Part shown: in pieces, positions 41,786 to 50,923 of the stretch
Layout: each line of letters starts with the position of its first letter
Position numbering within the stretch: the stretch's first letter is position 1
The notes under the pieces: model-generated
What the model was told of the DNA's origin: nothing
Seen by the model: the letters and a program-made list of their open reading frames with translations, nothing else
Databases searched by the model: none
Assembly (NCBI RefSeq): GCF_001677275.1
Contig: NZ_CP016177.1
Coordinates: 434,001 to 498,000 of the forward strand
Origin: Vibrio breoganii
GTDB taxonomy: Bacteria > Pseudomonadota > Gammaproteobacteria > Enterobacterales > Vibrionaceae
DNA length: 64,000 bases
Direction of reading: 5' to 3'
Made by a program: the position numbers and the translations under genes

Positions 41786-41813
41786 AAAAATCCCCGACTC
41801 AAAGAGCCGGGGA
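41786..41813 (-). terminator. Rho-independent terminator after srmB
   Basis: On the minus strand TCCCCG/CGGGGA around an 11-base loop is followed by five T. It starts six bases beyond the srmB stop; on the plus strand no T tract follows. Confidence 0.82.
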
Positions 41814-41818
41814 CTGTA

Positions 41819-43039
41819 TTATTTCTTCTTTTTCTTAGCCTTAGTTGCTGTCTTAGCTGCGGGCTTCTTTTTCTTCTTCTTAAACACAGGTTTTTTGTGC
41901 TTAGGACGAAGCTCCTTGATGAAGCGCTCTTTAATCGCTTCTTTCGTATAGCGCTCAACACGCTCAATCATTGACTGATCGTGCGCCTCAACGATAGATA
42001 CAGCATTACCTTTTTTGCCTGCTCGCGCTGTACGACCAATACGGTGAAGGTATACATCGGCGGTGCGAGGTAAATCGTAGTTAATAACATGGCTAACGTC
42101 TGGCAAGTCAATACCACGAGCGGCAACATCGGTCGCCAGTAATACGTTCACCTGGCCATCACGGAAGCGAGCAATCGCGTTGTTACGGCGATCTTGAGGC
42201 ATCTCACCTTGAATCCAGCTACAAGGGATTTGAGCGCTGTCCAGTTGTTGACGAAGTTCTGCAAGACGCTCACGAGTCTTCAAGAAGATAATGCTTCTTT
42301 CTGCTTGCTCGGTGATGATGTGCTTCAGCAGTTCTAGCTTATGCTCCGCATCATCGGCACGGTGATACCACTGTTGAATCTTCTTACGTTCTTTTAGCGA
42401 GGGCTGTGCATCAATTTCTGCAGGGTCTTTAAGTAGACCTTCAGTGAAGCCTTCAACGCCCTTACCTTCAAGAGTTGCTGAGAACAATAGCGTCTGTTTA
42501 CGCCAGCGACACTCGTTCGACAGTCGGTCTACGATTGGGCCAAAGCCCATGTCTAGCATTCGGTCAGCTTCGTCTAAGATCAGCCATTCGATAGCACGGC
42601 AGTCAAAACGCTCTGCGTTGATGTATTCCATCAATCGACCTGGCGTCGCAACCACAATATCTTGAGTGGTTGATAGGATATCAGCGTGGTCTTGATACAT
42701 AACACCACCGGTGATGGTGAAAATGTTAAGGCTGGTATGCTTTGCTAACTCTTTAGCTTGCTCCGTAATCTGCATCGCCAACTCGCGAGTAGGAGTCAGG
42801 ATCAATACTCGTGCTGGACCGCCACGACGACGTGGAAAGTCTAAAAGGTATTGCAACGCAGGAAGTACAAAAGCCGCGGTCTTACCTGTGCCTGTTGGGG
42901 CAGAAGCTAGGATATCTCTACCGTCCAGGGCTTGAGGGATCGCTTCACTTTGTACTTTTGTTGGTCTTTCAAAGCCAATTTCTTCTATGGCTTTAATAAG
43001 GGATTGGTCTAAATCTAACTCAGCAAAAGTTCTTAACAC
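41819..43039 (-). CDS. srmB: DEAD-box ATP-dependent RNA helicase SrmB
   Basis: SrmB helps assemble the 50S ribosomal subunit. Motifs in order: Q motif FERPTKVQSEAIP, motif I SAPTGTGKTAA, Ia PTRELAMQ, DEAD in LILDEADRMLDMGF, SAT in LLFSATLEG, V ATDVAARGID, VI HRIGRTARAGKKG. The tail is very Lys-rich (KKKKKK runs). I choose the GTG at 43039 (MLRTFAELDLDQSL, 406 aa): GGAG lies seven bases upstream, and E. coli SrmB begins with the equivalent TFSELELD. The frame is open five codons further to a TTG at 43054, which precedes that ribosome site. It lies downstream of trmN6 on the same strand. Confidence 0.95.
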   Translation of the reverse strand: MLRTFAELDLDQSLIKAIEEIGFERPTKVQSEAIPQALDGRDILASAPTGTGKTAAFVLPALQYLLDFPRRRGGPARVLILTPTRELAMQITEQAKELAKHTSLNIFTITGGVMYQDHADILSTTQDIVVATPGRLMEYINAERFDCRAIEWLILDEADRMLDMGFGPIVDRLSNECRWRKQTLLFSATLEGKGVEGFTEGLLKDPAEIDAQPSLKERKKIQQWYHRADDAEHKLELLKHIITEQAERSIIFLKTRERLAELRQQLDSAQIPCSWIQGEMPQDRRNNAIARFRDGQVNVLLATDVAARGIDLPDVSHVINYDLPRTADVYLHRIGRTARAGKKGNAVSIVEAHDQSMIERVERYTKEAIKERFIKELRPKHKKPVFKKKKKKPAAKTATKAKKKKK

Positions 43040-43077
43040 TGCAGTGCTCCGCAAACGGGTGGACGATAAAAGAAAGT

Positions 43078-43106
43078 ATTATAGTTTAATGGTGACGCAC
43101 GTCACA
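43078..43106 (-). promoter_or_regulatory. srmB promoter with palindromic operator over the -35
   Basis: On the minus strand a consensus -10 TATAAT (43083-43078) lies 16 bases after GTGACG. That -35-like hexamer is part of GTGAC-N4-GTCAC (core GGTGA-CGCACG-TCACA on the plus strand, 43091-43106). An operator over the -35 suggests repression. The site is CRP-like at nine of ten positions. Confidence 0.6.
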
Positions 43107-43113
43107 CTCTTAT

Positions 43114-43839
43114 TTACATCTTTAAGTAAAAACTCTGTGTTAGCGCAACAAACTCCGCGCTATAGCCATCACCTTTATGGATGATGAGCTCTGATTCTTC
43201 GGTTGGATCGCTGTTATCCATACCCAATTGCAATTCAAACAGGTAGCGGCTGTGATCTTTTTTGTGTGTGGTTTTTACCTTACACAAGCGACTCAAGTGC
43301 CAACCGTTGTTGGTGGCGCGCAAAATACACTGCTTCGCTTCTTCTACGGGTAATATAAAACTCGCGCTACCGCTACTTAAGAGTAGCGTTTTACAAGAGT
43401 CTAGAAGGTCTGGATGAGATAAGGTGTCGGTGTGTCTCGCAGTCGCTCTGGTGGTCAGAGAAGACTGTTCACCGGAATTGAAATAAGGGGGATTACAGAT
43501 AATGGTATCAAATGCTGCCTTATTTGCTTTCGAGAAGGAGACGATATCCGAATGATGCAACTGGAAACGCGCTCCCCATGGGCTAGCATCAAAGTTCGTT
43601 CTCGCCGCTTCAATCGCAGAGTGGTCAATATCTACAGCCACAATATCCAGTTCAGTATTTCGCTGCGCACACATCAGAGCCAGTAAACCCGTACCAGTGC
43701 CAATATCAATAAGCTTGTTGCTGCGACTCACACTTGTCCAAGCGCCTAATAGCACCCCATCAGTGCTCACTGGCATGCCACTATTACCCCCCCAAATAGA
43801 GAATGACTTGAACTGAAAGTTCTTTGTTTTTGTCGTCAT
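43114..43839 (-). CDS. trmN6: tRNA1(Val) (adenine37-N6)-methyltransferase TrmN6
   Basis: TrmN6 (YfiC) methylates A37 of tRNA-Val. The 241-residue Rossmann-fold methyltransferase has the SAM motif LIDIGTGTGLLALMCAQR, the acidic loop VAVDIDHSAIEAA, and the catalytic N6-adenine motif NPPY in DTIICNPPYFNSG. The N-terminal FQFKSFSIWGGNSGMPVSTD is characteristic. Length matches E. coli (245). In E. coli yfiC and srmB are neighbours but divergent; here both read leftwards with srmB downstream, though srmB has its own promoter in the 74-base gap. Confidence 0.95.
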   Translation of the reverse strand: MTTKTKNFQFKSFSIWGGNSGMPVSTDGVLLGAWTSVSRSNKLIDIGTGTGLLALMCAQRNTELDIVAVDIDHSAIEAARTNFDASPWGARFQLHHSDIVSFSKANKAAFDTIICNPPYFNSGEQSSLTTRATARHTDTLSHPDLLDSCKTLLLSSGSASFILPVEEAKQCILRATNNGWHLSRLCKVKTTHKKDHSRYLFELQLGMDNSDPTEESELIIHKGDGYSAEFVALTQSFYLKM

Positions 43840-44146
43840 GGCTAGATCGAACCCTAGGTTGTTTGTAACGAAAATTGTGCTTTGTTTTGTGCAAATGCGG
43901 TGTATGCAATGGTTTTGTTATTACTTTTGGGTGTTCTGTTGGTTTTTGGTTTAGCTTGAAACACTGCTTTAGTGTGCCCAAGTTAGTTGAACGCACTGCT
44001 ATTTGGTTAAAAAACCGAAACTATATGGTGTTTAAGCTCGTTTGCTTGAGATTGTTGATTGGCCTGTTCATTATGCTTCTCATAAAAATTAATCATAGAG
44101 GCGCTGAATTAGCGCGTCCAGCAAACTATTTATCTTCGAGGTTATT
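43840..44146. other. Divergent intergenic region between trmN6 and brnQ
   Basis: A 307-base gap without a gene. It is T/G-rich near trmN6 and AT-rich before brnQ. A small hairpin GCGC-TGAATTA-GCGC lies at 44101-44115, about 30 bases before brnQ. No confident promoter, operator or repeat was recognised. Confidence 0.5.
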
Positions 44147-45460
44147 TTGAAGAAGAGCTTATCCATTTCAGACATTGTTGCACTTGGCTTTATGCTATTT
44201 GCGTTTTTCTTAGGTGCTGGCAACATCATCTTTCCACCAATGGCCGGCCAATTAGCGGGCGAGAACCTAATTCCTGCAATGGGAGGCTTTTTGCTTACCG
44301 CAGCTGGACTGCCTCTGATTACTGTGGTTGCTGTGGCTACAGCGGGTGGCACATGGGATCATTTAACTAGCGATCTTCCTAAGAAGGTGGCTCTGTTAAT
44401 CGCAGCGCTAATTTTCATTATCATAGGCCCTGCATTTGCTGCGCCACGCGCAGGCTTAGTGGCTTATGAAATGGGTATTCGCCCGTTTGTTTCTCAACCG
44501 GGAACGCTGCACCTTGCTCTGTTTTCTATTACCTTCTTTGTTCTTGCGATGGCACTGGCTTGGGCTCAAGGGTCTTTGCTAGATACTATTGGTAAGGTGT
44601 TAACCCCTATCATGTTTGTTGGCTTAATCGCTCTCTCTGTTGCTGTAGTGCTTAACCCTCAAGGCCCGATCATTCATGCGCAGGGTGACTATATGAGTCA
44701 GCCCTTTACTAAAGGGATCTTGGAAGGCTACCTAACTATGGATACCTTTGCATCCTTGATGTTCGGCATGCTACTTGTTCAAGCGATTAATTCTAAGGGT
44801 GTGACAGAGCGTAAAGATGTTGCACGCTACCTTATCGCTGCAGGTGTTATCGCTGCTGTGGGTTTATGCCTTGTATATATTGCTCTGTTTTACCTAGGAG
44901 CGACAAGTAACGGTATTGCAGCTGGGCTTGAGAATGGCGGCGCTATTCTTGCTGAATATGTGAAGGCACTGTTTGGAGATAAAGGTCAGTGGGTTCTTTC
45001 GGTCATTGTGCTGTTGGCGTGTTTAACCACTGCGGTTGGGTTGATTTCTGCGAGTTCAGATTTCTTCAGCAAAAACACTAAGCTGGGCTACAAGTTCTGG
45101 GTTGTTGTGAATGGCAGTGCTTGTGCGCTTGTGGCTAATGTTGGCCTAGCGCAGTTAATTGAGCTATCTGTCCCAGTCCTGTTTGCGCTTTACCCAATTG
45201 CGATTGCCTTGGTCGCACTGACGTTTGTTCGTCCATGGCTACCTAATCCAAAATTGGCCTACCGCTTTGTACTTATGATCGCGTTCATTTGTGCGTTAAT
45301 TGATGCTGCAAAAGTAGCAGGGTTTGATGTCTCGCTATTCAAATTCTTGCCAATGTTTGAGCTAGGCCTAGGTTGGGTGTTGCCTACCTCAGCGGCTTTG
45401 GTCGCTATGCTATTCACGGGTTCAAAACAGTCGAATTTAGAGAAGCAAGCCGAAGCCTAA
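44147..45460 (+). CDS. brnQ: Branched-chain amino acid:cation symporter BrnQ
   Basis: A 437-residue inner-membrane carrier for leucine, isoleucine and valine (LIVCS family). The N-terminus SISDIVALGFMLFAFFLGAGNIIFPP carries the family signature, and about twelve hydrophobic helices follow, ending in a short cytoplasmic tail. Start is TTG at 44147, with GAGG five bases upstream; the resulting MKKSLSISD start aligns with the family. A bidirectional terminator shared with fldB follows. Confidence 0.95.
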   Translation: MKKSLSISDIVALGFMLFAFFLGAGNIIFPPMAGQLAGENLIPAMGGFLLTAAGLPLITVVAVATAGGTWDHLTSDLPKKVALLIAALIFIIIGPAFAAPRAGLVAYEMGIRPFVSQPGTLHLALFSITFFVLAMALAWAQGSLLDTIGKVLTPIMFVGLIALSVAVVLNPQGPIIHAQGDYMSQPFTKGILEGYLTMDTFASLMFGMLLVQAINSKGVTERKDVARYLIAAGVIAAVGLCLVYIALFYLGATSNGIAAGLENGGAILAEYVKALFGDKGQWVLSVIVLLACLTTAVGLISASSDFFSKNTKLGYKFWVVVNGSACALVANVGLAQLIELSVPVLFALYPIAIALVALTFVRPWLPNPKLAYRFVLMIAFICALIDAAKVAGFDVSLFKFLPMFELGLGWVLPTSAALVAMLFTGSKQSNLEKQAEA

Positions 45461-45505
45461 TTCATTTAGGATAGAATACGCATCTCGATAGGTGAAAAAT
45501 CAATC

Positions 45506-45536
45506 AAAAAGGAGGCATTTTAAATGCCTCCTTTTT
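45506..45536. terminator. Bidirectional terminator between brnQ and fldB
   Basis: Perfect stem GGAGGCATTT/AAATGCCTCC flanked by five A on the left and five T on the right serves both converging genes. Confidence 0.92.
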
Positions 45537-45552
45537 CTATTTCTGCTTTGAT

Positions 45553-46074
45553 TTACAGCGAGTCAGCATACTCAACAAGGATCTGCTCACACCAAGAAGC
45601 GATGCGTTCGTCGCTGAATTCGTACTGAGAGTCCTCATCAAGTGCGAGTCCTACAAACTTGGAGCCATCTTCGGTGAGTGCCTTTGATGCTTGGAATTCA
45701 TAGCCTTCTACTGGCCAGTAGCCGATAAAGTTAGGTTTGCTTGGCTGAAGCTGCTGATGAAGTAGTCCCATCGCATCCTGAAACCATTCGCCATATCCTT
45801 CTTGATCCCCTAAGCCGAATAACGCGACGTGCTTGCCTGTTAGCGGTACGCCATCTATGTCGTGCCATAATGCTCCCCAGTCTTCTTGAAGTTCACCGAA
45901 ATCCCATGTGGAAATCCCTAGAATCAAAAACTCATAGTCGTTCATTAGGGAGAGTGGGGTATCTTTTACATTGTGCAGATCTACAATATCGCTTCCAATG
46001 ATGTCTCGAATTTTTTCTGCTGCCATTTCGGTATAGCAGGTGGTAGAGCCGAAAAATAGTCCTATTTTCATCAT
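45553..46074 (-). CDS. fldB: Flavodoxin FldB
   Basis: A 173-residue long-chain flavodoxin that carries electrons on FMN. The phosphate loop is [18 protein letters not shown], and the isoalloxazine loops are [14 protein letters not shown] and [13 protein letters not shown]. The sequence follows E. coli FldB (173 aa) closely, including [18 protein letters not shown]. The frame opens with two adjacent ATGs (MMKIGLF), of which the second gives the usual start. It is divergent from xerD as in E. coli. Confidence 0.95.
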   Translation of the reverse strand: MMKIGLFFGSTTCYTEMAAEKIRDIIGSDIVDLHNVKDTPLSLMNDYEFLILGISTWDFGELQEDWGALWHDIDGVPLTGKHVALFGLGDQEGYGEWFQDAMGLLHQQLQPSKPNFIGYWPVEGYEFQASKALTEDGSKFVGLALDEDSQYEFSDERIASWCEQILVEYADSL

Positions 46075-46188
46075 TTTAATTATAGCTAATGGTCATGTTG
46101 CTGATTCTACCTTTATTTTTACTAACTTTCAGTGCCCGCCTCTAGCAATCGGCCCAATGCTTGTATACTTTAAGGTGACTGTATTGGT

Positions 46189-47100
46189 ATGACTGGAACT
46201 TTTAGCTTGTTAAATCAGAATCTTATAGAGCAATTCTTAGATGCTATCTGGATGGAAAAGGGCTTGTCAGAAAATACCTTAGCCTCTTATCGACTGGATC
46301 TAAGCAAGCTATCGCAATGGCTAGAGCAGAATAAATCTGATTTATCCTCCGTCAGTTACCAAGAGCTATTAGATTATCAAGCCTGGCTGGTGGACAAGAA
46401 CTTTGCCCAATCCAGTCGTGCTCGAATGTTGTCTGCTATGCGCCGATTGTTTCAGTATCTTTATCGAGAAAAGATACGCTCTGATGACCCTAGTGCGCTG
46501 TTAATTAGACCTAAACTTCCAAAGCGGTTGCCAAAGGACATAAGCGAGCAACAGGTTGAGAGTCTGCTTGATGCGCCCAATGTCGATGACCCGATAGAGC
46601 TTCGCGACAAGGCGATGCTTGAGCTTTTATACGCAACGGGTTTGCGCGTGTCAGAGCTTGTAGGGCTGACCATGGAAAACATGAGCCTGCGCCAAGGTGT
46701 TGTCCGAGTAGTCGGTAAAGGGGGAAAAGAGCGACTAGTTCCCATGGGTGAAAATGCCATTGATTGGATTGAACGTTTTCTTACCCAAGGCCGGTCTCAA
46801 TTAATGGGAGAAAATTCCTCGGACGTTGTATTCCCGAGCAAACGCTCTCGCCAAATGACACGGCAAACGTTTTGGCACCGTATCAAGTACTATGCACAGA
46901 TTGCTGGTATTGATACCGACACCTTATCACCACACGTGATGAGACATGCCTTTGCCACTCATTTATTGAACTATGGTGCAGACTTACGTGTCGTACAGAT
47001 GTTGCTGGGACATAGTGACTTATCTACGACTCAAATTTATACTCATGTTGCCACAGAGAGATTGAAACAGATCCATCAGCAACATCACCCAAGAGCGTGA
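46189..47100 (+). CDS. xerD: Site-specific tyrosine recombinase XerD
   Basis: XerD with XerC resolves chromosome dimers at dif during division. The 303-residue protein (E. coli 298) has the N-terminal core-binding SAM-like domain (IEQFLDAIWMEKGLSENTLASY, split here as IEQFLDAIWMEK and GLSENTLASY). The catalytic domain has YATGLRVSELVGL (Arg), GKGGKERLVPMG (Lys), HVMRHAFATHLLNYG (His/Arg), and LGHSDLSTTQIYTHV with nucleophile Tyr284. TATACT at 46164-46169 is a candidate -10. The ATG has only a distant AAGG; a TTG at 46207 is an alternative start. dsbC follows. Confidence 0.95.
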   Translation: MTGTFSLLNQNLIEQFLDAIWMEKGLSENTLASYRLDLSKLSQWLEQNKSDLSSVSYQELLDYQAWLVDKNFAQSSRARMLSAMRRLFQYLYREKIRSDDPSALLIRPKLPKRLPKDISEQQVESLLDAPNVDDPIELRDKAMLELLYATGLRVSELVGLTMENMSLRQGVVRVVGKGGKERLVPMGENAIDWIERFLTQGRSQLMGENSSDVVFPSKRSRQMTRQTFWHRIKYYAQIAGIDTDTLSPHVMRHAFATHLLNYGADLRVVQMLLGHSDLSTTQIYTHVATERLKQIHQQHHPRA

Positions 47101-47152
47101 TCGTGCAGTTTTTATGCTCACACGCTGTACTCATTATTTAGTAGGAAATTGT

Positions 47153-47893
47153 ATGAAAATTTTAGGTCGAGTCTTCGGCTTGGTTATGTGCTCTTTGGTT
47201 GCCTTTAGTGTGAGTGCAACAGAGTTAAACGAGGCTCAAATTAAGGAACGATTCGCTAAAATCGGTGTATCCGTAATGCAAATCGAATCTATTGAGGTTG
47301 ATGGATTGGTAGAAGTGACCACCAATCAGGGAACCTTTTATGCAACCCCAACGGGCGATTACTTTATTCCTGGTAAATTGTACTCTCTCGATGATAAGGG
47401 TAATTTCCAAGATGTGGCTGCACTGAGGAATGGCCCAAAGATCGTGAGCCTACTAGACCAAGCTAGCGATGAAATGATCGTGTACAAGGCAGACAATGAA
47501 AAATATGTTGTGACTGTGTTTACGGATATTTCTTGTGGCTATTGCTTGAAGCTACATCGCCAAATGGCGGAGTACAACAAATTGGGCATTACAGTGCGCT
47601 ACCTTGCGTTCCCAAGAGCGGGTGATCGCAGTGACATCGGCCAAACCATGGCGAATATCTGGTGTAGCGCCGACCCAGCTAAAGCGATGAACGATGCCAA
47701 GTTACGTGGTGAAGACGTGAGTGCTTCTAGCGACAGTATTCAGCAGTGCCAAACTACGGTTTCAGAGCAATACCAATTAGGCAAAGCCATTGGCGTGTCA
47801 GGTACTCCCGCGGTGTATACCTCAAAAGGTATGAATGTTGGCGGTTATCTGTCACCTGAAGACCTACTGAAGCGACTAGAATCACAAGGCTAA
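47153..47893 (+). CDS. dsbC: Thiol:disulfide interchange protein DsbC
   Basis: DsbC is the periplasmic disulfide isomerase. The 246-residue precursor has a signal peptide (MKILGRVFGLVMCSLVAFSVSA), an N-terminal dimerisation domain with LYSLDDKGNFQDV, and a thioredoxin fold with the active site Cys128-Gly-Tyr-Cys131 in FTDISCGYCLKLH and the cis-proline loop VSGTPAVY. I chose the ATG at 47153, with AGGA six bases upstream; a frame opening at 47114 would put 13 residues before the signal. It lies between xerD and recJ as in E. coli. Confidence 0.95.
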   Translation: MKILGRVFGLVMCSLVAFSVSATELNEAQIKERFAKIGVSVMQIESIEVDGLVEVTTNQGTFYATPTGDYFIPGKLYSLDDKGNFQDVAALRNGPKIVSLLDQASDEMIVYKADNEKYVVTVFTDISCGYCLKLHRQMAEYNKLGITVRYLAFPRAGDRSDIGQTMANIWCSADPAKAMNDAKLRGEDVSASSDSIQQCQTTVSEQYQLGKAIGVSGTPAVYTSKGMNVGGYLSPEDLLKRLESQG

Positions 47894-47900
47894 CCTCTAT

Positions 47901-47928
47901 AAGCGCTGTCATTGAGCACAGCGCTTTT
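47901..47928 (+). terminator. Probable terminator after dsbC
   Basis: Stem AAGCGCTGT/ACAGCGCTT is followed by TTCTTC, a short and interrupted T tract. It may only partly stop xerD-dsbC transcription before recJ. Confidence 0.7.
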
Positions 47929-47955
47929 CTTCCTCATTACTAGACCTAAGAAGCC

Positions 47956-49695
47956 ATGATCGAGATTAAACGTCGTCCCGCTGCTGATATTTCCAATCTG
48001 CCCACAACACTGTCTGCATTGATGCGACGCATTTATGCCGCTCGTGGTATCGAGTCTTCGGTGCAACTAGAGCGCGGCGCTAAAGGATTGCTTCCACCAC
48101 AGAAGCTTCATGGCATCAAAGCGGCAGCAGAGCTGTTGCTTAGTGCTATTAAAGAGAACAAGCGCATTATTGTGGTTGGAGATTTTGATGCGGATGGCGC
48201 AACCTCTTCGGCATTGTCAGTGCTAGCGCTGCGTATGCTAGGTTCGAGCAATGTTGATTATCTTGTGCCGAACCGTTTCGAAGATGGCTATGGCTTAAGT
48301 CCTGAGGTGGTGGAACAAGCCATTGAGATGGGCGTTGATCTCATCATGACAGTAGACAATGGCGTTTCGTCTATTGAAGGGGTGCGATTTGCCAAGCAAA
48401 ACAACATTCAAGTATTGGTGACCGACCATCACTTGCCAGGGCATGTCTTGCCTGAAGCCGATGCCATGGTGAACCCAAACCTTCATGAATGCGATTTTCC
48501 ATCCAAGGCATTAGCCGGGGTTGGTGTTGCTTTTTATTTGATGGTGGCGCTAAGAGCACTGATGCGCCAAACAAACTGGTTCAGTGATTCTGGCGTGGCA
48601 GAGCCTAACCTTACGGAACTGCTCGATTTGGTGGCGCTAGGTACCGTCGCTGATGTTGTGCCTCTGGATGAGAACAATCGAATCTTGGTACATCAAGGTC
48701 TGCAGCGCATTAGAGCGGGCCTAGGTCGTCCCGGTATTCAGGCATTGATTGAGGTATCAAAGCGAGAATCTAGCCGCTTAGTGGCGTCTGATTTTGGCTT
48801 TGCATTAGGGCCGCGTATTAACGCGGCTGGACGCTTGGATGATATGTCGTTTGGTGTAGAGCTATTGATGTGCAATAACATTCATGCCGCCAGACGTATG
48901 GCCACTGAACTTGATGCGCTTAATATCACTCGTCGCGAAATCGAAGAGGGAATGAAGCAAGAGGCGCTCGCCTTTTGTGAGCGATTGCAGTTCAGCTCCG
49001 ATCAAGAAATGCCCTATGGAATTACGCTATTCCAACGTGATTGGCACCAAGGGGTGATTGGTATCCTTGCTTCAAGAATCAAAGATAAATTCCATCGACC
49101 TGTCATCGCATTTGCCGATGGGGGGGATGGGTTTATTAAGGGATCCTGTCGTTCAATCAAAGGGCTGCACATGCGGGATGCCTTAGACAAGATTGACGTA
49201 CAAAACCCGGGATTAATCCTAAAGTTTGGTGGACACGCCATGGCTGCGGGTTTGACCATTAAAGAGGCGGATTTTACTCGCTTTAGTGAGCTGTTTGACC
49301 AAGCAGTGCGAGATGAGGTGGATGAACACGCCTTAAAGGGCATAGTTTTGTCGGATGGTGAGTTAACACCGGAAGAGTTCAACATGCACACCGCAATGGA
49401 GATCCGCAATGGTGGTCCTTGGGGACAAGCCTTTCCTGAGCCAATCTTTGATGGTGAGTTTAAGGTGTTGCACCAAAAGCTAGTGGGCGAGAAGCACCTT
49501 AAGCTGATGCTTGAGCCTTTGCACAAATCTCATGCCACCAACATTATGATTGATGCGATTGCCTTCAACGTCGATCTGCGCCGCTGGCCAGATCCTGCAA
49601 CCACTAAGATCAAAATGGCCTATCGGCTTGATATCAATGAGTTTAGAGGCAACCAATCACTACAGCTTATGGTTGAACATATTGATGCTGCCTAA
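47956..49695 (+). CDS. recJ: Single-stranded-DNA-specific exonuclease RecJ
   Basis: RecJ is the 5'-3' single-strand exonuclease of RecF-pathway recombination and repair. The 579-residue protein (E. coli 577) has the DHH phosphoesterase motifs VVGDFDADGATSSA, TVDNGVSS and VTDHHLPG, then GTVADVVPL, GPRINAAGRLDD with the DHHA1 part KFGGHAMAAGLTI, and an OB-like C-terminal domain. It follows dsbC and precedes prfB as in E. coli. Confidence 0.97.
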   Translation: MIEIKRRPAADISNLPTTLSALMRRIYAARGIESSVQLERGAKGLLPPQKLHGIKAAAELLLSAIKENKRIIVVGDFDADGATSSALSVLALRMLGSSNVDYLVPNRFEDGYGLSPEVVEQAIEMGVDLIMTVDNGVSSIEGVRFAKQNNIQVLVTDHHLPGHVLPEADAMVNPNLHECDFPSKALAGVGVAFYLMVALRALMRQTNWFSDSGVAEPNLTELLDLVALGTVADVVPLDENNRILVHQGLQRIRAGLGRPGIQALIEVSKRESSRLVASDFGFALGPRINAAGRLDDMSFGVELLMCNNIHAARRMATELDALNITRREIEEGMKQEALAFCERLQFSSDQEMPYGITLFQRDWHQGVIGILASRIKDKFHRPVIAFADGGDGFIKGSCRSIKGLHMRDALDKIDVQNPGLILKFGGHAMAAGLTIKEADFTRFSELFDQAVRDEVDEHALKGIVLSDGELTPEEFNMHTAMEIRNGGPWGQAFPEPIFDGEFKVLHQKLVGEKHLKLMLEPLHKSHATNIMIDAIAFNVDLRRWPDPATTKIKMAYRLDINEFRGNQSLQLMVEHIDAA

Positions 49696-49712
49696 CAAGG
49701 CAGCCCAGTTTT
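49687..49712 (+). terminator. Weak hairpin at the recJ stop codon
   Basis: GCTGCC/GGCAGC overlaps the recJ stop codon and is followed only by CCAGTTTT. It could be a weak terminator before prfB. Confidence 0.4.
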
Positions 49713-49812
49713 CCTCGTCCTAATATCCACTAACTTCAAAATATTTCTGTATCTTGGTCACATTTTTGAGTAAAATTCCGCGGTTATTTTCTATTCAAAA
49801 TATTGGCCAAAG

Positions 49813-50911
49813 ATGTTTGAAATCAATCCGATTAAAAACCGCCTACAGGACGTGTCTGAGCGCACGAATGTCCTGAGGGGGTACCTTTGACTATGACGCT
49901 AAGAAAGAGCGCCTAGAAGAAGTAAATGCAGAGCTAGAACAACCGGATGTATGGAATGAACCTGAGCGTGCCCAAGCGCTAGGTAAAGAACGTGCATCAC
50001 TAGAAGCTGTCGTTGAAACCATTGATTTATTGGATCAAGGCGTAGAAGACGCAGAAGGCTTGCTTGAACTAGCGGTTGAAGAAGAAGACCAAGAAACCTT
50101 TGACGAGATTGAGCCTGAACTGGCTGAGCTTGAAGCTAAGCTAGCCAAGCTAGAATTCCGTCGTATGTTCTCTGGTGACCACGATGGCGCTGACTGCTAT
50201 ATAGACCTTCAATCAGGTTCTGGTGGTACAGAGGCGCAAGATTGGACCAACATTATGCTGCGTATGTATTTACGTTGGGCTGATGCTAAAGGGTTCAAGA
50301 CAGAGGTTATCGAGGTTTCTGAGGGTGAAGTTGCTGGCCTTAAGGGCGCAACAGTAAAGATCTCTGGTGAGTACGCCTACGGCTGGCTTCGTACTGAAAC
50401 AGGTGTACACCGTTTGGTACGTAAATCACCGTTTGATTCCAGTGGTCGTCGCCATACCTCGTTTGCATCTGCATTTATTTACCCAGAGATTGATGACAAC
50501 ATTCAGATCGATATTAACCCATCAGATCTTCGTATTGACGTATACCGCGCCTCAGGTGCTGGTGGTCAGCACGTAAACACCACTGAATCTGCGGTTCGTA
50601 TTACTCACGTACCGACTAATATTGTGGTTCAGTGTCAGAATGACCGTTCTCAGCACAAGAACAAAGACCAAGCAATGAAACAGCTTCGCGCTAAATTGTT
50701 TGAGTTTGAACTGCAGAAGCAAAACGCTGAGAAACAAGCGAATGAAGATGCGAAATCAGACATAGGTTGGGGTAGCCAAATCCGCTCGTATGTCTTGGAT
50801 GATTCGCGAATCAAAGACCTTCGCACTGGTGTAGAAAACCGAAATACTCAAGCCGTTCTCGACGGTGACCTAGACAAATTTATCGAAGCCAGCCTGAAGT
50901 CTGGACTGTAA
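49813..50911 (+). CDS. prfB: Peptide chain release factor 2, with programmed +1 frameshift
   Basis: RF2 ends translation at UGA and UAA. The first frame runs 25 codons from ATG 49813 to an in-frame TGA at 49888-49890. Shifting +1 at CTT-TGA-C continues the gene from 49889 to 50911, giving 365 residues, exactly E. coli RF2 length. The shift site AGGGGGTACCTTTGAC has the internal Shine-Dalgarno-like AGGGGG just before it, as in other bacteria. SPFDSSGRR holds the stop-codon-reading SPF tripeptide, and [13 protein letters not shown] holds GGQ at 250-252. RF2 thus limits its own synthesis. This is not a pseudogene. lysS follows after 12 bases. Confidence 0.97.
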
Positions 50912-50923
50912 AAAGGGTGAAAT

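Noticed and set aside
49014..49526. 170-codon frame antisense to recJ
   Set aside because: It lies entirely inside recJ and has Ser/Pro-rich reversed composition.
49813..49890. prfB as a frameshifted pseudogene
   Set aside because: The in-frame TGA sits in the conserved RF2 recoding site with an internal Shine-Dalgarno, and the shifted product has exact family length.
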